A stretch of 56,795 nt of DNA, from positions 1-56,795 of the forward strand of contig NZ_BCWB01000048.1 in assembly GCF_001592045.1 (NCBI RefSeq), given 5' to 3'. Origin of the DNA: Thermobifida fusca NBRC 14071 = JCM 3263. GTDB lineage: Bacteria; Actinomycetota; Actinomycetes; Streptosporangiales; Streptosporangiaceae. Under the pieces are notes generated by a model that was not told the DNA's origin, did no database searches, and was given only the letters and a program-made list of their open reading frames with translations. Positions 27,377 to 35,800 of the stretch are shown piece by piece (positions within the stretch are counted from its first letter, which is position 1; each line of letters begins with the position of its first letter). A program made the translations under genes and the position numbers.

Positions 27377-28168
27377 ATGTCCGATAAAGAGAGCGTCCGC
27401 TACGAGGCTGCCGACGGGGTCGCCACGATCACGCTGAACCGGCCGGAAATGCGCAACACGCTCACCGTGGAAACGCAGCAGCTGCTGCTCGAGGCTTTGG
27501 AGCGGGCGCGCGGGGACGCCGCGGTCCGCGCGGTGCTGCTCACCGGGGCGGGCGAAGCGTTCTGCGCTGGCTGGGACATGGTGGAGCACGGTCGGCGGCT
27601 CAGCGAAGGCAAAGGCTTCGGGGACACGGTGCGCGCCTACACCAACCCCATCGTGTTGACCATGGCCCGGATGCCTAAGCCGGTGGTCGCCGCGGTCAAC
27701 GGCGTGGCGGCGGGCGCGGGCGCCGGGCTGGCGTTCGCCGCGGACTTGCGGATCGCTGCCGCCGGCGCGTCGTTCGTCCTCGCGTTCGCCAGTCTGGGGC
27801 TGGGCGCGGATTCCGGGGTCTCCTGGACGCTGCCGCGGCTGGTGGGCCAGGCGCGGGCGATGGAGATGCTGCTGCTCGCCGAGCCGGTGACGGCAGAACG
27901 CGCCCTCGATATCGGGCTGGTCGCCCGGGTTGTCGCACCGGAGGAGCTGGCACACGCCGCGCGCAGTCTCGCCCTGCGCCTGGCTTCCGGGCCGACCGTG
28001 GCCTATTCCGCGATCAAGGCGGAGGTGGGGTGCGGCGCGGCGCTGGACCTGGCAGGTGCTTTGGAGATCGAAGCCAGCCTCCAAGACCAGTGCGTGGAGA
28101 CCGCCGACCACCTGCAGGCCGCGCTGGCTTTCCTCGAGCAGCGGCAGCCCGCCTTCCGCGGATGCTGA
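27377..28168 (+). CDS. Enoyl-CoA hydratase/isomerase family protein
   Basis: The 263-residue protein has the crotonase oxyanion-hole segments AFCAGWD (about 61-67) and NGVAAGAGAGLAFAAD. The position of the second catalytic glutamate reads GLGADSGVSW, with Asp in the PaaG-like pattern, so an isomerase role in acyl-CoA or phenylacetate-type metabolism is at least as likely as hydration. The ATG at 27377 has AAGGAG 6 bases upstream. It is convergent with the kinase gene, with only 17 bases between stops. Confidence 0.85.
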   Translation: MSDKESVRYEAADGVATITLNRPEMRNTLTVETQQLLLEALERARGDAAVRAVLLTGAGEAFCAGWDMVEHGRRLSEGKGFGDTVRAYTNPIVLTMARMPKPVVAAVNGVAAGAGAGLAFAADLRIAAAGASFVLAFASLGLGADSGVSWTLPRLVGQARAMEMLLLAEPVTAERALDIGLVARVVAPEELAHAARSLALRLASGPTVAYSAIKAEVGCGAALDLAGALEIEASLQDQCVETADHLQAALAFLEQRQPAFRGC

Positions 28169-28185
28169 CCGGCAGCGCGGCACGG

Positions 28186-29604
28186 TCAGCCGAGGCTGCC
28201 GATCAGCAGGAACAGCAGGATGAAGAGCAGGACCCCGGCGATGACGGCGATGCTGACGACGCCGAGCACGAACGCGGTGCTGGTCCCCTCGGCCTGCTGC
28301 TGGTACTGCTGCCCGCTATAGGGCTGGCTGGTCTGGGGGTAGCCCCCGGTGGACGGCATCCACGGCTGGGCGGGGGCGTAGGGGCCGCTCGGCCCCCCGT
28401 GGGGCGGGATGGCCGCATTCCCGGAATGGGGGGTGGGATAGGCGTGCTGGTGCGGTCCGGGCGGGGGCGCGTACCCGCCCTGCTGGGGACCGGTCGCATA
28501 CCCGTATCCGGACTGGTGCGGCCCGGTCGCATACCCGTATCCGGAGTGCTGTGCACCAGTCGAGGGCAGGGAAGGCTGGGGGCCGCTGGCGGTCTGCGGG
28601 TGTGGCGGGGGCGTCGGAGACGGCTGGGCCGCGACGTTGGAGTGCGGTGGCGGAGGGGCCGGCGGGTAGGAGCGGTAGAGTTCCGCGGCGCTCTCCTGCT
28701 CTCCCGTGTCGGCAGCGGCGATCGCCCCGGCCACGAGGGTCTGGTGGGTGACGGGGATGGCCGTGTCCGTGCTGGGCTCCTCAGTCGGGGGCGGCCCTTC
28801 GATGCCGAGCACCAGCATGAGGGTTTCGGCCGCGGTCGGCCGCTGGGCGGCGTCTTTGTTCAGGCAGCGTTCCGCGATTTCGCGCAGGGTGCCGCTGAGC
28901 TCCCCGAAGTCCGGTTCGTCGTTGATGACTCGCTGGACTACGGCTTTCAGGGAGCCGTGGCCGAACGGGCCGCGCCCGTTGGCCGCGTAGACGAGGGTGG
29001 CACCCCAGGCGAACATGTCGACGGCCGGTCCGAGCGGCCCACCGGTGATCTGCTCCGGGGCCATGTAGGCGGGGGTCCCGGCGATCCTGCTGGTGAGGAT
29101 CGCGGTTCCTTCGAGGGCCCGGGCGATGCCGAAGTCGATGACGCGCGGGCCCCCGGGGGCCATGAGCACGTTGGCCGGTTTGAAGTCGCGGTGCACGATT
29201 CCGGCCTGGTGGATGGCGGCGAGGGCGGTGAGGGTGCCGACTGCGAGCCGTTCCAGGCTGGCTCCGCGCAGCGGCCCTCGCTCGCGGACCACGGCCTGCA
29301 GCGAGGGGCCTTCCACGTACTCGCTGACCACGTAGGGCGGGTCGGCGTCGAGGTCGGCGGCGAGCACTTGCGCGGTGCAGAACCGCGCAACCCGGCGGGC
29401 CATCTCGACTTCTTCGGCGAGCTGTTCGCGCAGGCCCGGCAGGTCGAGGGCGTCCCGGTGCAGCGTCTTGACCGCCACCCGTGCCCCGTCAGGGGCGCTT
29501 CCGAGGTAGACGACTCCCTGACCGCCCTGTCCGAGCCGTCCAAGTAGCGTGTACTCCCCGATGCGCGCGGGGTCGGTGTCGATCAAGGGGGCCGGATCGG
29601 CCAT
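28186..29604 (-). CDS. Membrane-tethered Ser/Thr protein kinase
   Basis: With the ATG at 29604 (GGGAGG 4 bases upstream) the product has 472 residues; an ATG 18 codons earlier is possible. The kinase domain (about 16-275) is complete: GQGGQG 25-30, K46, HRDFKPANV 138-146, DFG 157-159, APE 182-184. A long Pro/Gly/Tyr-rich linker follows, with 11-residue repeats (SGYGYATGPHQ). The single TM helix (443-469) is at the very end, leaving about three residues outside. Unlike PknA/PknB kinases it has no external sensor domain. The gene just upstream encodes a single-TM protein with an outside domain that could supply one. Confidence 0.88.
   Translation of the reverse strand: MADPAPLIDTDPARIGEYTLLGRLGQGGQGVVYLGSAPDGARVAVKTLHRDALDLPGLREQLAEEVEMARRVARFCTAQVLAADLDADPPYVVSEYVEGPSLQAVVRERGPLRGASLERLAVGTLTALAAIHQAGIVHRDFKPANVLMAPGGPRVIDFGIARALEGTAILTSRIAGTPAYMAPEQITGGPLGPAVDMFAWGATLVYAANGRGPFGHGSLKAVVQRVINDEPDFGELSGTLREIAERCLNKDAAQRPTAAETLMLVLGIEGPPPTEEPSTDTAIPVTHQTLVAGAIAAADTGEQESAAELYRSYPPAPPPPHSNVAAQPSPTPPPHPQTASGPQPSLPSTGAQHSGYGYATGPHQSGYGYATGPQQGGYAPPPGPHQHAYPTPHSGNAAIPPHGGPSGPYAPAQPWMPSTGGYPQTSQPYSGQQYQQQAEGTSTAFVLGVVSIAVIAGVLLFILLFLLIGSLG
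28491..28556 (-). repeat. 33-bp tandem repeat in the kinase linker
   Basis: Two near-identical 33-base units begin at 28491 and 28524 (cggtcgcatacccgtatccg). They encode two SGYGYATGP-type repeats of 11 residues. A third, diverged copy (GGYAPPPGPHQ) follows on the C-terminal side of the protein. Confidence 0.7.
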
Positions 29605-29667
29605 CGGTCCTCCCGATTGGCTGGGCCCGCCGTCGTTGTCCTGGCTGGCGGCGGGCATGGGGCGAAC

Positions 29668-30246
29668 CTACTTGAGGGTACCCGTGGAGGTCATGACGGT
29701 TCCTTCTCGGGAGATACCCTCCCACGTGGCCTCGAGTGTTCCGGGGACGCGTTGGGTCAGGGTGAGCATGCTCGTGTCGATACAGCGGTCCTCCGGATCG
29801 TAGGTTTCCGCGTAGTCGAACACGAGAGATTCCGCGGTCTGCTCGGTGAGGACGATGCTGCCCCGGCAGTGGAAGGGAAGCAGTTCTGCACTGCCTCGGT
29901 CAGTCCCCGCGTCGAGTTTGAGCTGGACCACCCAGTCGGCGACCAGGTTGCCTTCCTCGTCGTGCTGGGACATCTCCCCGCTCCAGCTTCCCGCGTACTC
30001 TTCGGGGATGCCGTCGGTGACGACAGCAGGGGGTTCTTCGGGTTCTGGCTCTTCTTCTCCCCACAGCAGGCTGCCGACCATGACGGCCAGCACGACGACG
30101 CCGACGCCTACACCGAGGATGAGGGGCAGTTTGGGGCGCCGGTTGTTGTGTCGGGCGGATCGGGGCGGGGGCCACAGCGACATCGCTCGGATCGGGGATG
30201 TCGCTGACGGGCGCGTGCTCCGCTCCGATTCGGGGGGCGCGGTCAC
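29668..30246 (-). CDS. Single-TM protein with external domain, kinase neighbour
   Basis: The 192-residue protein has a basic cytoplasmic N-terminus (1-40), one TM helix (about 41-62), an acidic linker EEEPEPEEP, and an external domain of about 120 residues with two cysteines (FHCRG and EDRCID) likely to form a disulfide. The domain contains YAGSWSGEMS and LEATWEG, a pattern I have seen in external parts of actinobacterial Ser/Thr kinases, but the family is not certain. It precedes the kinase on the same strand (63 bases to the chosen start) and is a candidate sensor subunit for it. GTG start with AGGGAA upstream. Confidence 0.7.
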   Translation of the reverse strand: MTAPPESERSTRPSATSPIRAMSLWPPPRSARHNNRRPKLPLILGVGVGVVVLAVMVGSLLWGEEEPEPEEPPAVVTDGIPEEYAGSWSGEMSQHDEEGNLVADWVVQLKLDAGTDRGSAELLPFHCRGSIVLTEQTAESLVFDYAETYDPEDRCIDTSMLTLTQRVPGTLEATWEGISREGTVMTSTGTLK

Positions 30247-30314
30247 CGCTGTTCCCTAACGGGGGGTGTGGAGCGAGGACTCTGGCGCGAATCGATCATC
30301 GCTTCCTCCAACGG

Positions 30315-30343
30315 TGCGAACGTGCATGGAGGGGACGTTCGCA
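30315..30343. promoter_or_regulatory. 9-bp inverted repeat upstream of the kinase operon
   Basis: TGCGAACGT (30315-30323) and ACGTTCGCA (30335-30343) are perfect complements with an 11-base spacer, 69 bases upstream of the GTG at 30246. It could be an operator or a leader hairpin. Confidence 0.5.
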
Positions 30344-30395
30344 ATACAGCGAAACAGGATAAGCCACGCGAACTACCCCCACACCGGCAAGCAAT

Positions 30396-30411
30396 GTGAC
30401 GAAAATCACAT
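30396..30411. promoter_or_regulatory. Perfect CRP-type site
   Basis: TGTGA-N6-TCACA, a perfect match to the cAMP receptor protein consensus shared by E. coli and mycobacterial CRP. It lies about 150 bases upstream of the membrane protein/kinase operon on the minus strand and downstream of tag. The rest of the 338-base gap, apart from the dyad at 30315, shows nothing. Confidence 0.6.
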
Positions 30412-30584
30412 GAATAATGGTGGTGTTTTCCGCGGCACGCGGGGGTTTCGGGGGGTACTGTTCGCGGATTTCCTTAGGTCGAATTCTCCAATCCCAAGGA
30501 AACCGGCAAAAGGAAAGTATTGCCCACCCGCGTGCGGAAAAGAAGCAGCCGCGGCACGGACACCCGACCGCTGGCGCGCCCCGC

Positions 30585-31241
30585 TCAGGCTGGGGATTCC
30601 GCGGGATACCCGCGGGCAGTGCCGCTCCCACGGCAGTGGCAGTCGACGAGGTGGTCGTCCACCATCCCCACCGCCTGCATCATCGCGTAGACGGTCGTCG
30701 GGCCGACGAAACGGAACCCGCGCTGCTTCAACGCCCGCGCCAACGCGGCGCTCTCCGGGGTGGACGCGGGCACGTCCGCGGCCGTCTTCGGTGCGGGCGG
30801 CGGCGACTCAGGCGCATACCGCCACACGAACTCCGCCAGCCCTTCCGGCAGTGCCAAAGCCGCCCGCGCATTGCTGATGACCGCTTCGATCTTGGCGCGG
30901 CTGCGGATGATCCGCGCGTCCGCGAGCAGCCGCTGCACGTCCCGCTCCGTGAACGCCGCAACCCGGGCCATGTCGAAACCGCAGAACACCTCCCGGAGCG
31001 CCGCGCGTTTCCGCAGCACGGTCAGCCACGACAGCCCGGCCTGGAACGCTTCCAGGCTGACCCGTTCGAACAGTCCCCGATCGTCGCGGACCACGACGCC
31101 CCATTCCAGGTCGTGGTAGCGCATCAAATCGGCGGCGCCCAACGCCCACGGGCAGCGGAACCGCCCGTCGGCGCCGCGGCGTGCCCCTTGTGAAGGGAAG
31201 TCCGCCCCGGACGACTCCTGGGGCGGACTCTCCACGCTCAT
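30585..31241 (-). CDS. tag: DNA-3-methyladenine glycosylase I
   Basis: The 218-residue protein has the TAG fold signature: C30 in RCPWA, H43, the conserved E46 in YHDLEWG, and H197-x3-C201 near the end, which together give the zinc ligands known from E. coli TAG (Cys, His, His, Cys). It removes 3-methyladenine from alkylated DNA. The start overlaps the stop of the DivIVA-like gene by 4 bases, so the two are translationally coupled, as in the Rv1209-Rv1210 pair of M. tuberculosis. Confidence 0.92.
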   Translation of the reverse strand: MSVESPPQESSGADFPSQGARRGADGRFRCPWALGAADLMRYHDLEWGVVVRDDRGLFERVSLEAFQAGLSWLTVLRKRAALREVFCGFDMARVAAFTERDVQRLLADARIIRSRAKIEAVISNARAALALPEGLAEFVWRYAPESPPPAPKTAADVPASTPESAALARALKQRGFRFVGPTTVYAMMQAVGMVDDHLVDCHCRGSGTARGYPAESPA

Positions 31242-31717
31242 TCTCGACGGTCTCCTATCCCGGAATGCTGGTTGGCGTACTCGACCCCGGGGGGTGCGGC
31301 CGCGTCCGGCCAGGGGTCGGTATCAGATCCTTCACTCTCGGGAGCGTGCTGCTCTCCCCCCTCCGCTGAAGTTTCCCGGGGGGAACGCGGATACCACACC
31401 TGTGGCCGTGCTGCAGAGGAGGCGGGGCTGTGCAACCGCGCTTCCAACTGGGCGATACGCGCGTCCCGCTCCTCGATGTCGGCGGCCATCCGGTCCAGCA
31501 CCTCGTCAACGGCGCGCACATGGTATCCCCACAGCGCGAGGGGAAGCCGGATTCGCGCCACGTCACGGCCGGTCACCAGGCGGTCAACGGGCAGGTCCAG
31601 CGGAGGGTGATCAGCTTCGAACCGCGCCAGTTGCCCGCCATGCCCCATGACCAGAACCGCCACGGTGACGAGCACCGCGAAGGCAGCCAGTGCTGTCAGG
31701 ATCAGGATGGCTATCAC
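31238..31717 (-). CDS. Membrane-anchored DivIVA-domain protein
   Basis: From the GTG at 31717 the product has 159 residues and begins directly with a TM helix (1-25). A DivIVA-like segment follows: LPVDRLVTGRDVARIRLPL and YHVRAVDEVLDRMAADIEERDARIAQLEARL, with the coiled coil at the end. The C-terminus is acidic and Pro-rich. A GTG at 31762 would add 15 residues; the later start fits the TM-first layout of its relative Rv1209. Probably a polar-growth or cell-wall scaffold, by family; not proven. Overlaps tag by 4 bases. Confidence 0.72.
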   Translation of the reverse strand: MIAILILTALAAFAVLVTVAVLVMGHGGQLARFEADHPPLDLPVDRLVTGRDVARIRLPLALWGYHVRAVDEVLDRMAADIEERDARIAQLEARLHSPASSAARPQVWYPRSPRETSAEGGEQHAPESEGSDTDPWPDAAAPPGVEYANQHSGIGDRRE

Positions 31718-31772
31718 ACTGTCGATCGTGCCACATCCCCGCCACAGAATGTGACGCGGCACAATCCACGGC

Positions 31773-32582
31773 TCAGGAGTGCTCGGCTTCCCGCAGGGCC
31801 TCCTCCAGCTCTGTGACCGCCTCCTCCTCTTCCAGGGCCCGCTCCCACTCTGCGTGGGCCCGTTGGATCGTCTCGATGACGTCGTCCGGGTCGTCGGTGA
31901 GGTGGATCAGATCGGGGTCGCTCGGAGAGATCAAGCCTTCAGCGAGCAGCCGGTCGTTGATCCACTCCACCAGGCCGCCCCAGAAGTCCGTGCCCACCAG
32001 GATCACCGGGAAGCGGGTGATCTTGCCGGTCTGCACCAGGGTGAGCGCTTCGAACAGCTCGTCGAGCGTGCCGAAGCCGCCCGGCAGCACGACGAACGCC
32101 TGGGAGTACTTCACGAACATCGTCTTGCGGACGAAGAAGTACCGGAAGACGACCCCCAGGTTGACGTAGTCGTTGAGCGACTGCTCGAACGGCAGCTCGA
32201 TACCGAGGCCGATCGAGGTCCCGCCGACGTCGGCGGCCCCCTTGTTGGCGGCCTCCATCAACCCCGGACCGCCGCCGGTGATGACCGTGTACCCGGCCTC
32301 CACGAGCTTGCGGCCGATCTCCTCCCCCAGCTCGTAGTAGGGGGTCTCCGGTTTGATCCGGGCCGAGCCGAACACGCACACGGCCCTGCCCACCTCGGAG
32401 AGCATGCCGAAGCCCTCAACGAACTCCGACTGGATGCGCAGCACCCGCCAGGGATCGGTGTGCACCCAGTCCGTCGGGCCGCGACGGTCCAGCAGCCGCT
32501 GGTCAGTGGTGCTCTTAGGGATCTCTCTTCCCCGGTAGGTGAGGGGACCTGCCTGCCGTTCGATCGATCGAGAATCCGTCAT
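31773..32582 (-). CDS. LOG-family Rossmann-fold protein (TIGR00730)
   Basis: The 269-residue protein has the nucleotide-binding signatures of the LOG family: TGGGPGLMEAANKGA and LPGGFGTLDELFEALT. Relatives cleave cytokinin-type nucleoside 5'-monophosphates or related N-glycosides; M. tuberculosis Rv1205 makes free cytokinins. It lies between the DivIVA-like gene and dapE, in the same order as that genome. Confidence 0.88.
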   Translation of the reverse strand: MTDSRSIERQAGPLTYRGREIPKSTTDQRLLDRRGPTDWVHTDPWRVLRIQSEFVEGFGMLSEVGRAVCVFGSARIKPETPYYELGEEIGRKLVEAGYTVITGGGPGLMEAANKGAADVGGTSIGLGIELPFEQSLNDYVNLGVVFRYFFVRKTMFVKYSQAFVVLPGGFGTLDELFEALTLVQTGKITRFPVILVGTDFWGGLVEWINDRLLAEGLISPSDPDLIHLTDDPDDVIETIQRAHAEWERALEEEEAVTELEEALREAEHS

Positions 32583-32684
32583 GTCGCAACGTTACCCACT
32601 CTGAGGTTTCTCGCATCGACTTTCAGGCCAAGCAACGGTGTCCGCAAGCGGTCTGAGCGGCGACAACCACCGCGGCAAGCGCCT

Positions 32685-33749
32685 TTACCCTGCCCCGGTC
32701 AGCCAGGCGGCCATCCGCTGCTCCGCGGTGGCGATCTCCGCCAAGTCCACCCACTCGTCTTTCGTGTGCGCGAGGGTGGGATCCCCGGGACCGTAGTTGA
32801 CCGCGGGAATCCCCAGCTCGGCCATGCGCGCCACATCGGTCCACCCGAGTTTCGCGCGTGCCTGCCCGCCGCCGACCGAGGCCACGAACGCGGCCGCCGT
32901 GGGATGGTCCAGCCCTGGGCGGGCCCCTGCCGCCACGTCGGTCACCCGCACGTCGAACCCGTCGAACACTTCCCGCAGGTGGGCTTCGGCTTCCTGCGGG
33001 GTGCGGTCGGGGGCGAACCGGTAGTTGACGGTGACGACGCACTGGTCGGGGATGACGTTGCCCGCCACCCCGCCGGTGATCCCCACCGCGTTGAGCCCTT
33101 CGTGGTAGCGCAGTCCGTCCACTTCGGGCTGGCGCGGCGTGTAGGCGCGCAGCACGTCGAGGATCCGGCCGGCTTCGTGGATGGCGTTGCGGCCCATCCA
33201 CGAGCGGGCGCTGTGCGCGCGCACCCCCTGCGCGGTCACCTCCACCCGCATGGTGCCCTGGCAGCCGCCTTCGATCTGGCCCCCCGTGGGCTCCAGCAGC
33301 ACCGCGAAGTCCCCGCGCAGCCAGTCGGGATGCCGGGCGACGAGCCGTCGCAGCCCGTTGCGCTCCGCTTCGACCTCCTCGCAGTCGTAGAAGACGAACG
33401 TGAGGTCGTAGACCGGGTCGGTCAGGGTCGCGGCCAGCTTGAGCTGGACCGCCACCCCGCTCTTCATGTCGGAGGCCCCGCAGCCGTAGAGCCTGCCGTC
33501 CACGACGCGGGAAGGCACGTTGTCGGCGATCGGCACCGTGTCCAGATGCCCGGCGAGGATCACGCGCCGCTCCCGCCCCAGGTCGGTGCGGGCCACGACC
33601 GCGTTGCCGTCCCGCAGCACAGTCAAATGCGCATAGGACCGCAGCGCCTGCTCTACCGCGTCAGCGAGCGGCTCCTCTTCCCCGCTCACCGACGCGATGT
33701 CGATGAGGCGTGCAGTGAGGTCACGGACATCCGCGGTGAGATCCAACAT
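32685..33749 (-). CDS. dapE: Succinyl-diaminopimelate desuccinylase
   Basis: The 354-residue M20 metallopeptidase-type enzyme has metal ligands H68 and D70 in AGHLDTVP, D94 in GASDMKSG, and the catalytic pair E124-E125 in DCEEVEAE. A dimerisation domain follows (about 165-270). It makes LL-diaminopimelate for lysine and peptidoglycan. dapD lies 93 bases upstream and dapC 2 kb away, giving most of the succinylase branch in one place. Confidence 0.9.
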   Translation of the reverse strand: MLDLTADVRDLTARLIDIASVSGEEEPLADAVEQALRSYAHLTVLRDGNAVVARTDLGRERRVILAGHLDTVPIADNVPSRVVDGRLYGCGASDMKSGVAVQLKLAATLTDPVYDLTFVFYDCEEVEAERNGLRRLVARHPDWLRGDFAVLLEPTGGQIEGGCQGTMRVEVTAQGVRAHSARSWMGRNAIHEAGRILDVLRAYTPRQPEVDGLRYHEGLNAVGITGGVAGNVIPDQCVVTVNYRFAPDRTPQEAEAHLREVFDGFDVRVTDVAAGARPGLDHPTAAAFVASVGGGQARAKLGWTDVARMAELGIPAVNYGPGDPTLAHTKDEWVDLAEIATAEQRMAAWLTGAG

Positions 33750-33787
33750 GGCTGCGCTTTCGTGGTGAGACGGGACGGGGACACGCT

Positions 33788-33837
33788 ACCGGTCCCGGCC
33801 TGCTCCTTCGAGCCGACCGGGACCGGTGGGAAGAAGC
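33788..33837. terminator. Hairpin between dapD and dapE
   Basis: ACCGGTCCCGG (33788-33798) and CCGGGACCGGT (33827-33837) form a perfect 11-bp stem with a 28-base loop. It begins 5 bases after the dapD stop and ends 38 bases before the dapE start on the minus strand. No T run follows, so it may attenuate rather than end transcription. Confidence 0.6.
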
Positions 33838-33842
33838 GAGGG

Positions 33843-34679
33843 TCAGCCGTTGACGCCGTGCTCGCGGAGCAGTTCGTTGAGCGCGAGCTTGTCGTGCTCC
33901 TGCCCCTCCTCCAGGCGCTTGAGCACGAGCAGGCAGGGCAGGCCGAAGTCGCCGCCCGGGAAGCTCTTCACCCGGTTGGCGGTCACGCACACCGACCAGG
34001 CCGGAGCTTCACCGCGCTTGAGCTCTTCACCGGTCTCGGCGTCGAACACGCGGGTCGAGGCAGTGAGGATCGTGCCCGCGCCGAGCTTGGCGCCGCGGCG
34101 CACCCGCGCCCCCTCGACCACCATGCTGCGCGAGCCCAGGAACGCGTCGTCCTCGATGATGACCGGGGACGCCTGCGGCGGCTCCAGCACACCGCCGACC
34201 CCGACCCCGCCGGACAGGTGCACGTTCTTGCCGACCTGGGCGCAGGAGCCGACCGTGGCCCACGTGTCCACCATGGTGCCGGAGTCGACGTAGGCGCCGA
34301 TGTTGGTGAAGGACGGCATCAGCACCGTCCCCGGGGCGATGTAGGAACCCCACCGGGCGATCGCGCCCGGCACCACGCGCACCCCGTCCAACCGGGTCTT
34401 CAGCGGGATGCGGTCGTGGTAGTGGAAGCCGCCCACCGTGGACTCTTCCATCCCCAGCACGCGGAAGCTCAACAGGATCGCGCGCTTGGCCCGCTGGTCC
34501 ACGACGACCTCGTCGGTCTCAGGGTCCACGTGGGCGACGCGCGCCTTGCCGGCGTCGATCTGGTCGACCGCGCCCACGATGATCTCACGGGCCTCAGCGT
34601 CGTCGGGAGTGAGTTCGGAGCGGCGCTCCCACAGCTCGTCGATGCTCTCCGGGAGCGGACTGGTGTACGAGGTGGTCAT
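33843..34679 (-). CDS. dapD: Tetrahydrodipicolinate N-succinyltransferase
   Basis: The 278-residue protein has a helical N-terminus and a left-handed beta-helix of hexapeptide repeats (for example GAIARWGSYIAPGTVLMPSF and GAYVDSGTMVDTWATVG), the trimeric succinyl-CoA-dependent acyltransferase fold. Length matches the E. coli-type DapD (about 274 residues) rather than the 317-residue mycobacterial one. It catalyses the step before DapC in the lysine/diaminopimelate pathway. Confidence 0.92.
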   Translation of the reverse strand: MTTSYTSPLPESIDELWERRSELTPDDAEAREIIVGAVDQIDAGKARVAHVDPETDEVVVDQRAKRAILLSFRVLGMEESTVGGFHYHDRIPLKTRLDGVRVVPGAIARWGSYIAPGTVLMPSFTNIGAYVDSGTMVDTWATVGSCAQVGKNVHLSGGVGVGGVLEPPQASPVIIEDDAFLGSRSMVVEGARVRRGAKLGAGTILTASTRVFDAETGEELKRGEAPAWSVCVTANRVKSFPGGDFGLPCLLVLKRLEEGQEHDKLALNELLREHGVNG

Positions 34680-34922
34680 GGCTGGGAGCCTACTGGGTTC
34701 CTCCCGGGCCGGGAAAAACCGGGCACTCTCGTGGTGTCGGTCACGGGTGTCTGCCAGGGACTACGCTGGACGGCCCGTACCATCAACTACGAGAACCTTA
34801 TTTGGGCGGCGTAGTCCGGACCGCACTCCGTACGGGCAGGCCACCTGGCCTACCCTTATGCCGCATCATGAGGATTTGTCATCTCATAGCGTAGTTTCTC
34901 CCGACATCTATATGGTCAGCTC

Positions 34923-35768
34923 GTGCCCAGAAAGCGTCGAAGGATTTCCGCGTTCGTCAAGATCCTGTTCGCCTTGACCCTGGCCTGTGGTCTTCTCGTT
35001 GCCGCGGGTATCTATGCCATACGCTCCATCAAACCTCTTGACCTGACTCCACCGCCGCCGAAAGACGGCTGCCGCCTCGCCACCGAGGAGGACACTGACA
35101 CGCTCGAAGTGGAGCAGGCCGCCAACGCGGCAACGATCGCGGGCGTGGCCTTCGCCATGGACCTTCCCCCGCGCTCCGTGGTCATCTCCTATGCCACGGT
35201 GTGGCAGGAGTCGCAGTTCTTCAACATCGAGTACGGTGACCGCGACTCGCTGGGACTGTTCCAGCAGCGCCCCTCTATGGACTGGGGCACTCCCGAAGAG
35301 ATCATCGACCCCGTCTACGCCAGCACCAAGTTCTACGAAGAACTGGTGAAAGTCGAAAACTACCTGGAGATCCCCGTGTACGAAGCGGCCCAGGCGGTGC
35401 AGCGCAGCGCCGACGGGTTCGCTTACGACCAGCACACGGAGCGCGCCCAGGTCATGGCCAACGCCTTCACCGGTGTGGAAGGGGCCGTAGTGACCTGCTG
35501 GTTCCCGGACGAGGAAGCGGGTCCCACCGACGTGGCTGCCGCGGTCGAGGAGATGCGGCGCGTCTTCGGGGTCGGCCCCGAAGAGCTGGGAACCGTCGAG
35601 CGCCAGACCGGTGACCTCGGCTGGGCCATGGCCCAATGGGCGGTCGCCCACGCCGCCGCCTACGGTCTTACCTCGGTGACCTACCTCGACCAGCAGTGGA
35701 CCGCTGAGTCCGGTCTCGCCGGGTGGCAGTCGCTGCCCACCACCACCCAGCAGCTTGTCTTGGAGTAG
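34923..35768 (+). CDS. Membrane-anchored lysozyme-fold-like protein
   Basis: The 281-residue protein has a basic start, a TM anchor (about 11-33), a Pro-rich spacer and an external domain. That domain contains YATVWQESQFFN (E96) and SLGLFQQRPSMDWG (109-122), which look like the catalytic-glutamate and beta-hairpin region of lytic transglycosylases. C50 and C192 may pair. Homologues in actinobacteria are often labelled membrane protein or, wrongly I think, heavy-metal transporter. A wall-lytic role is an inference. GTG start at 34923. Confidence 0.62.
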   Translation: MPRKRRRISAFVKILFALTLACGLLVAAGIYAIRSIKPLDLTPPPPKDGCRLATEEDTDTLEVEQAANAATIAGVAFAMDLPPRSVVISYATVWQESQFFNIEYGDRDSLGLFQQRPSMDWGTPEEIIDPVYASTKFYEELVKVENYLEIPVYEAAQAVQRSADGFAYDQHTERAQVMANAFTGVEGAVVTCWFPDEEAGPTDVAAAVEEMRRVFGVGPEELGTVERQTGDLGWAMAQWAVAHAAAYGLTSVTYLDQQWTAESGLAGWQSLPTTTQQLVLE

Positions 35769-35777
35769 TCCGCGGCG

Positions 35778-35791
35778 CCGGCACGTGCCGG
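35778..35791. terminator. Palindrome between convergent genes
   Basis: CCGGCACGTGCCGG is a perfect 14-base palindrome in the 32-base gap between the lysozyme-like and dapC stop codons. It is a plausible shared termination element. Confidence 0.4.
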
Positions 35792-35800
35792 GGGTGCTGC

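Noticed and set aside
31779-34814. Plus-strand open frame of about 1011 codons opposite the LOG, dapE and dapD genes
   Set aside because: It mirrors three well-supported genes on the other strand; the product is His/Gly/Val-rich with no domain. Long antisense frames are expected at high GC.
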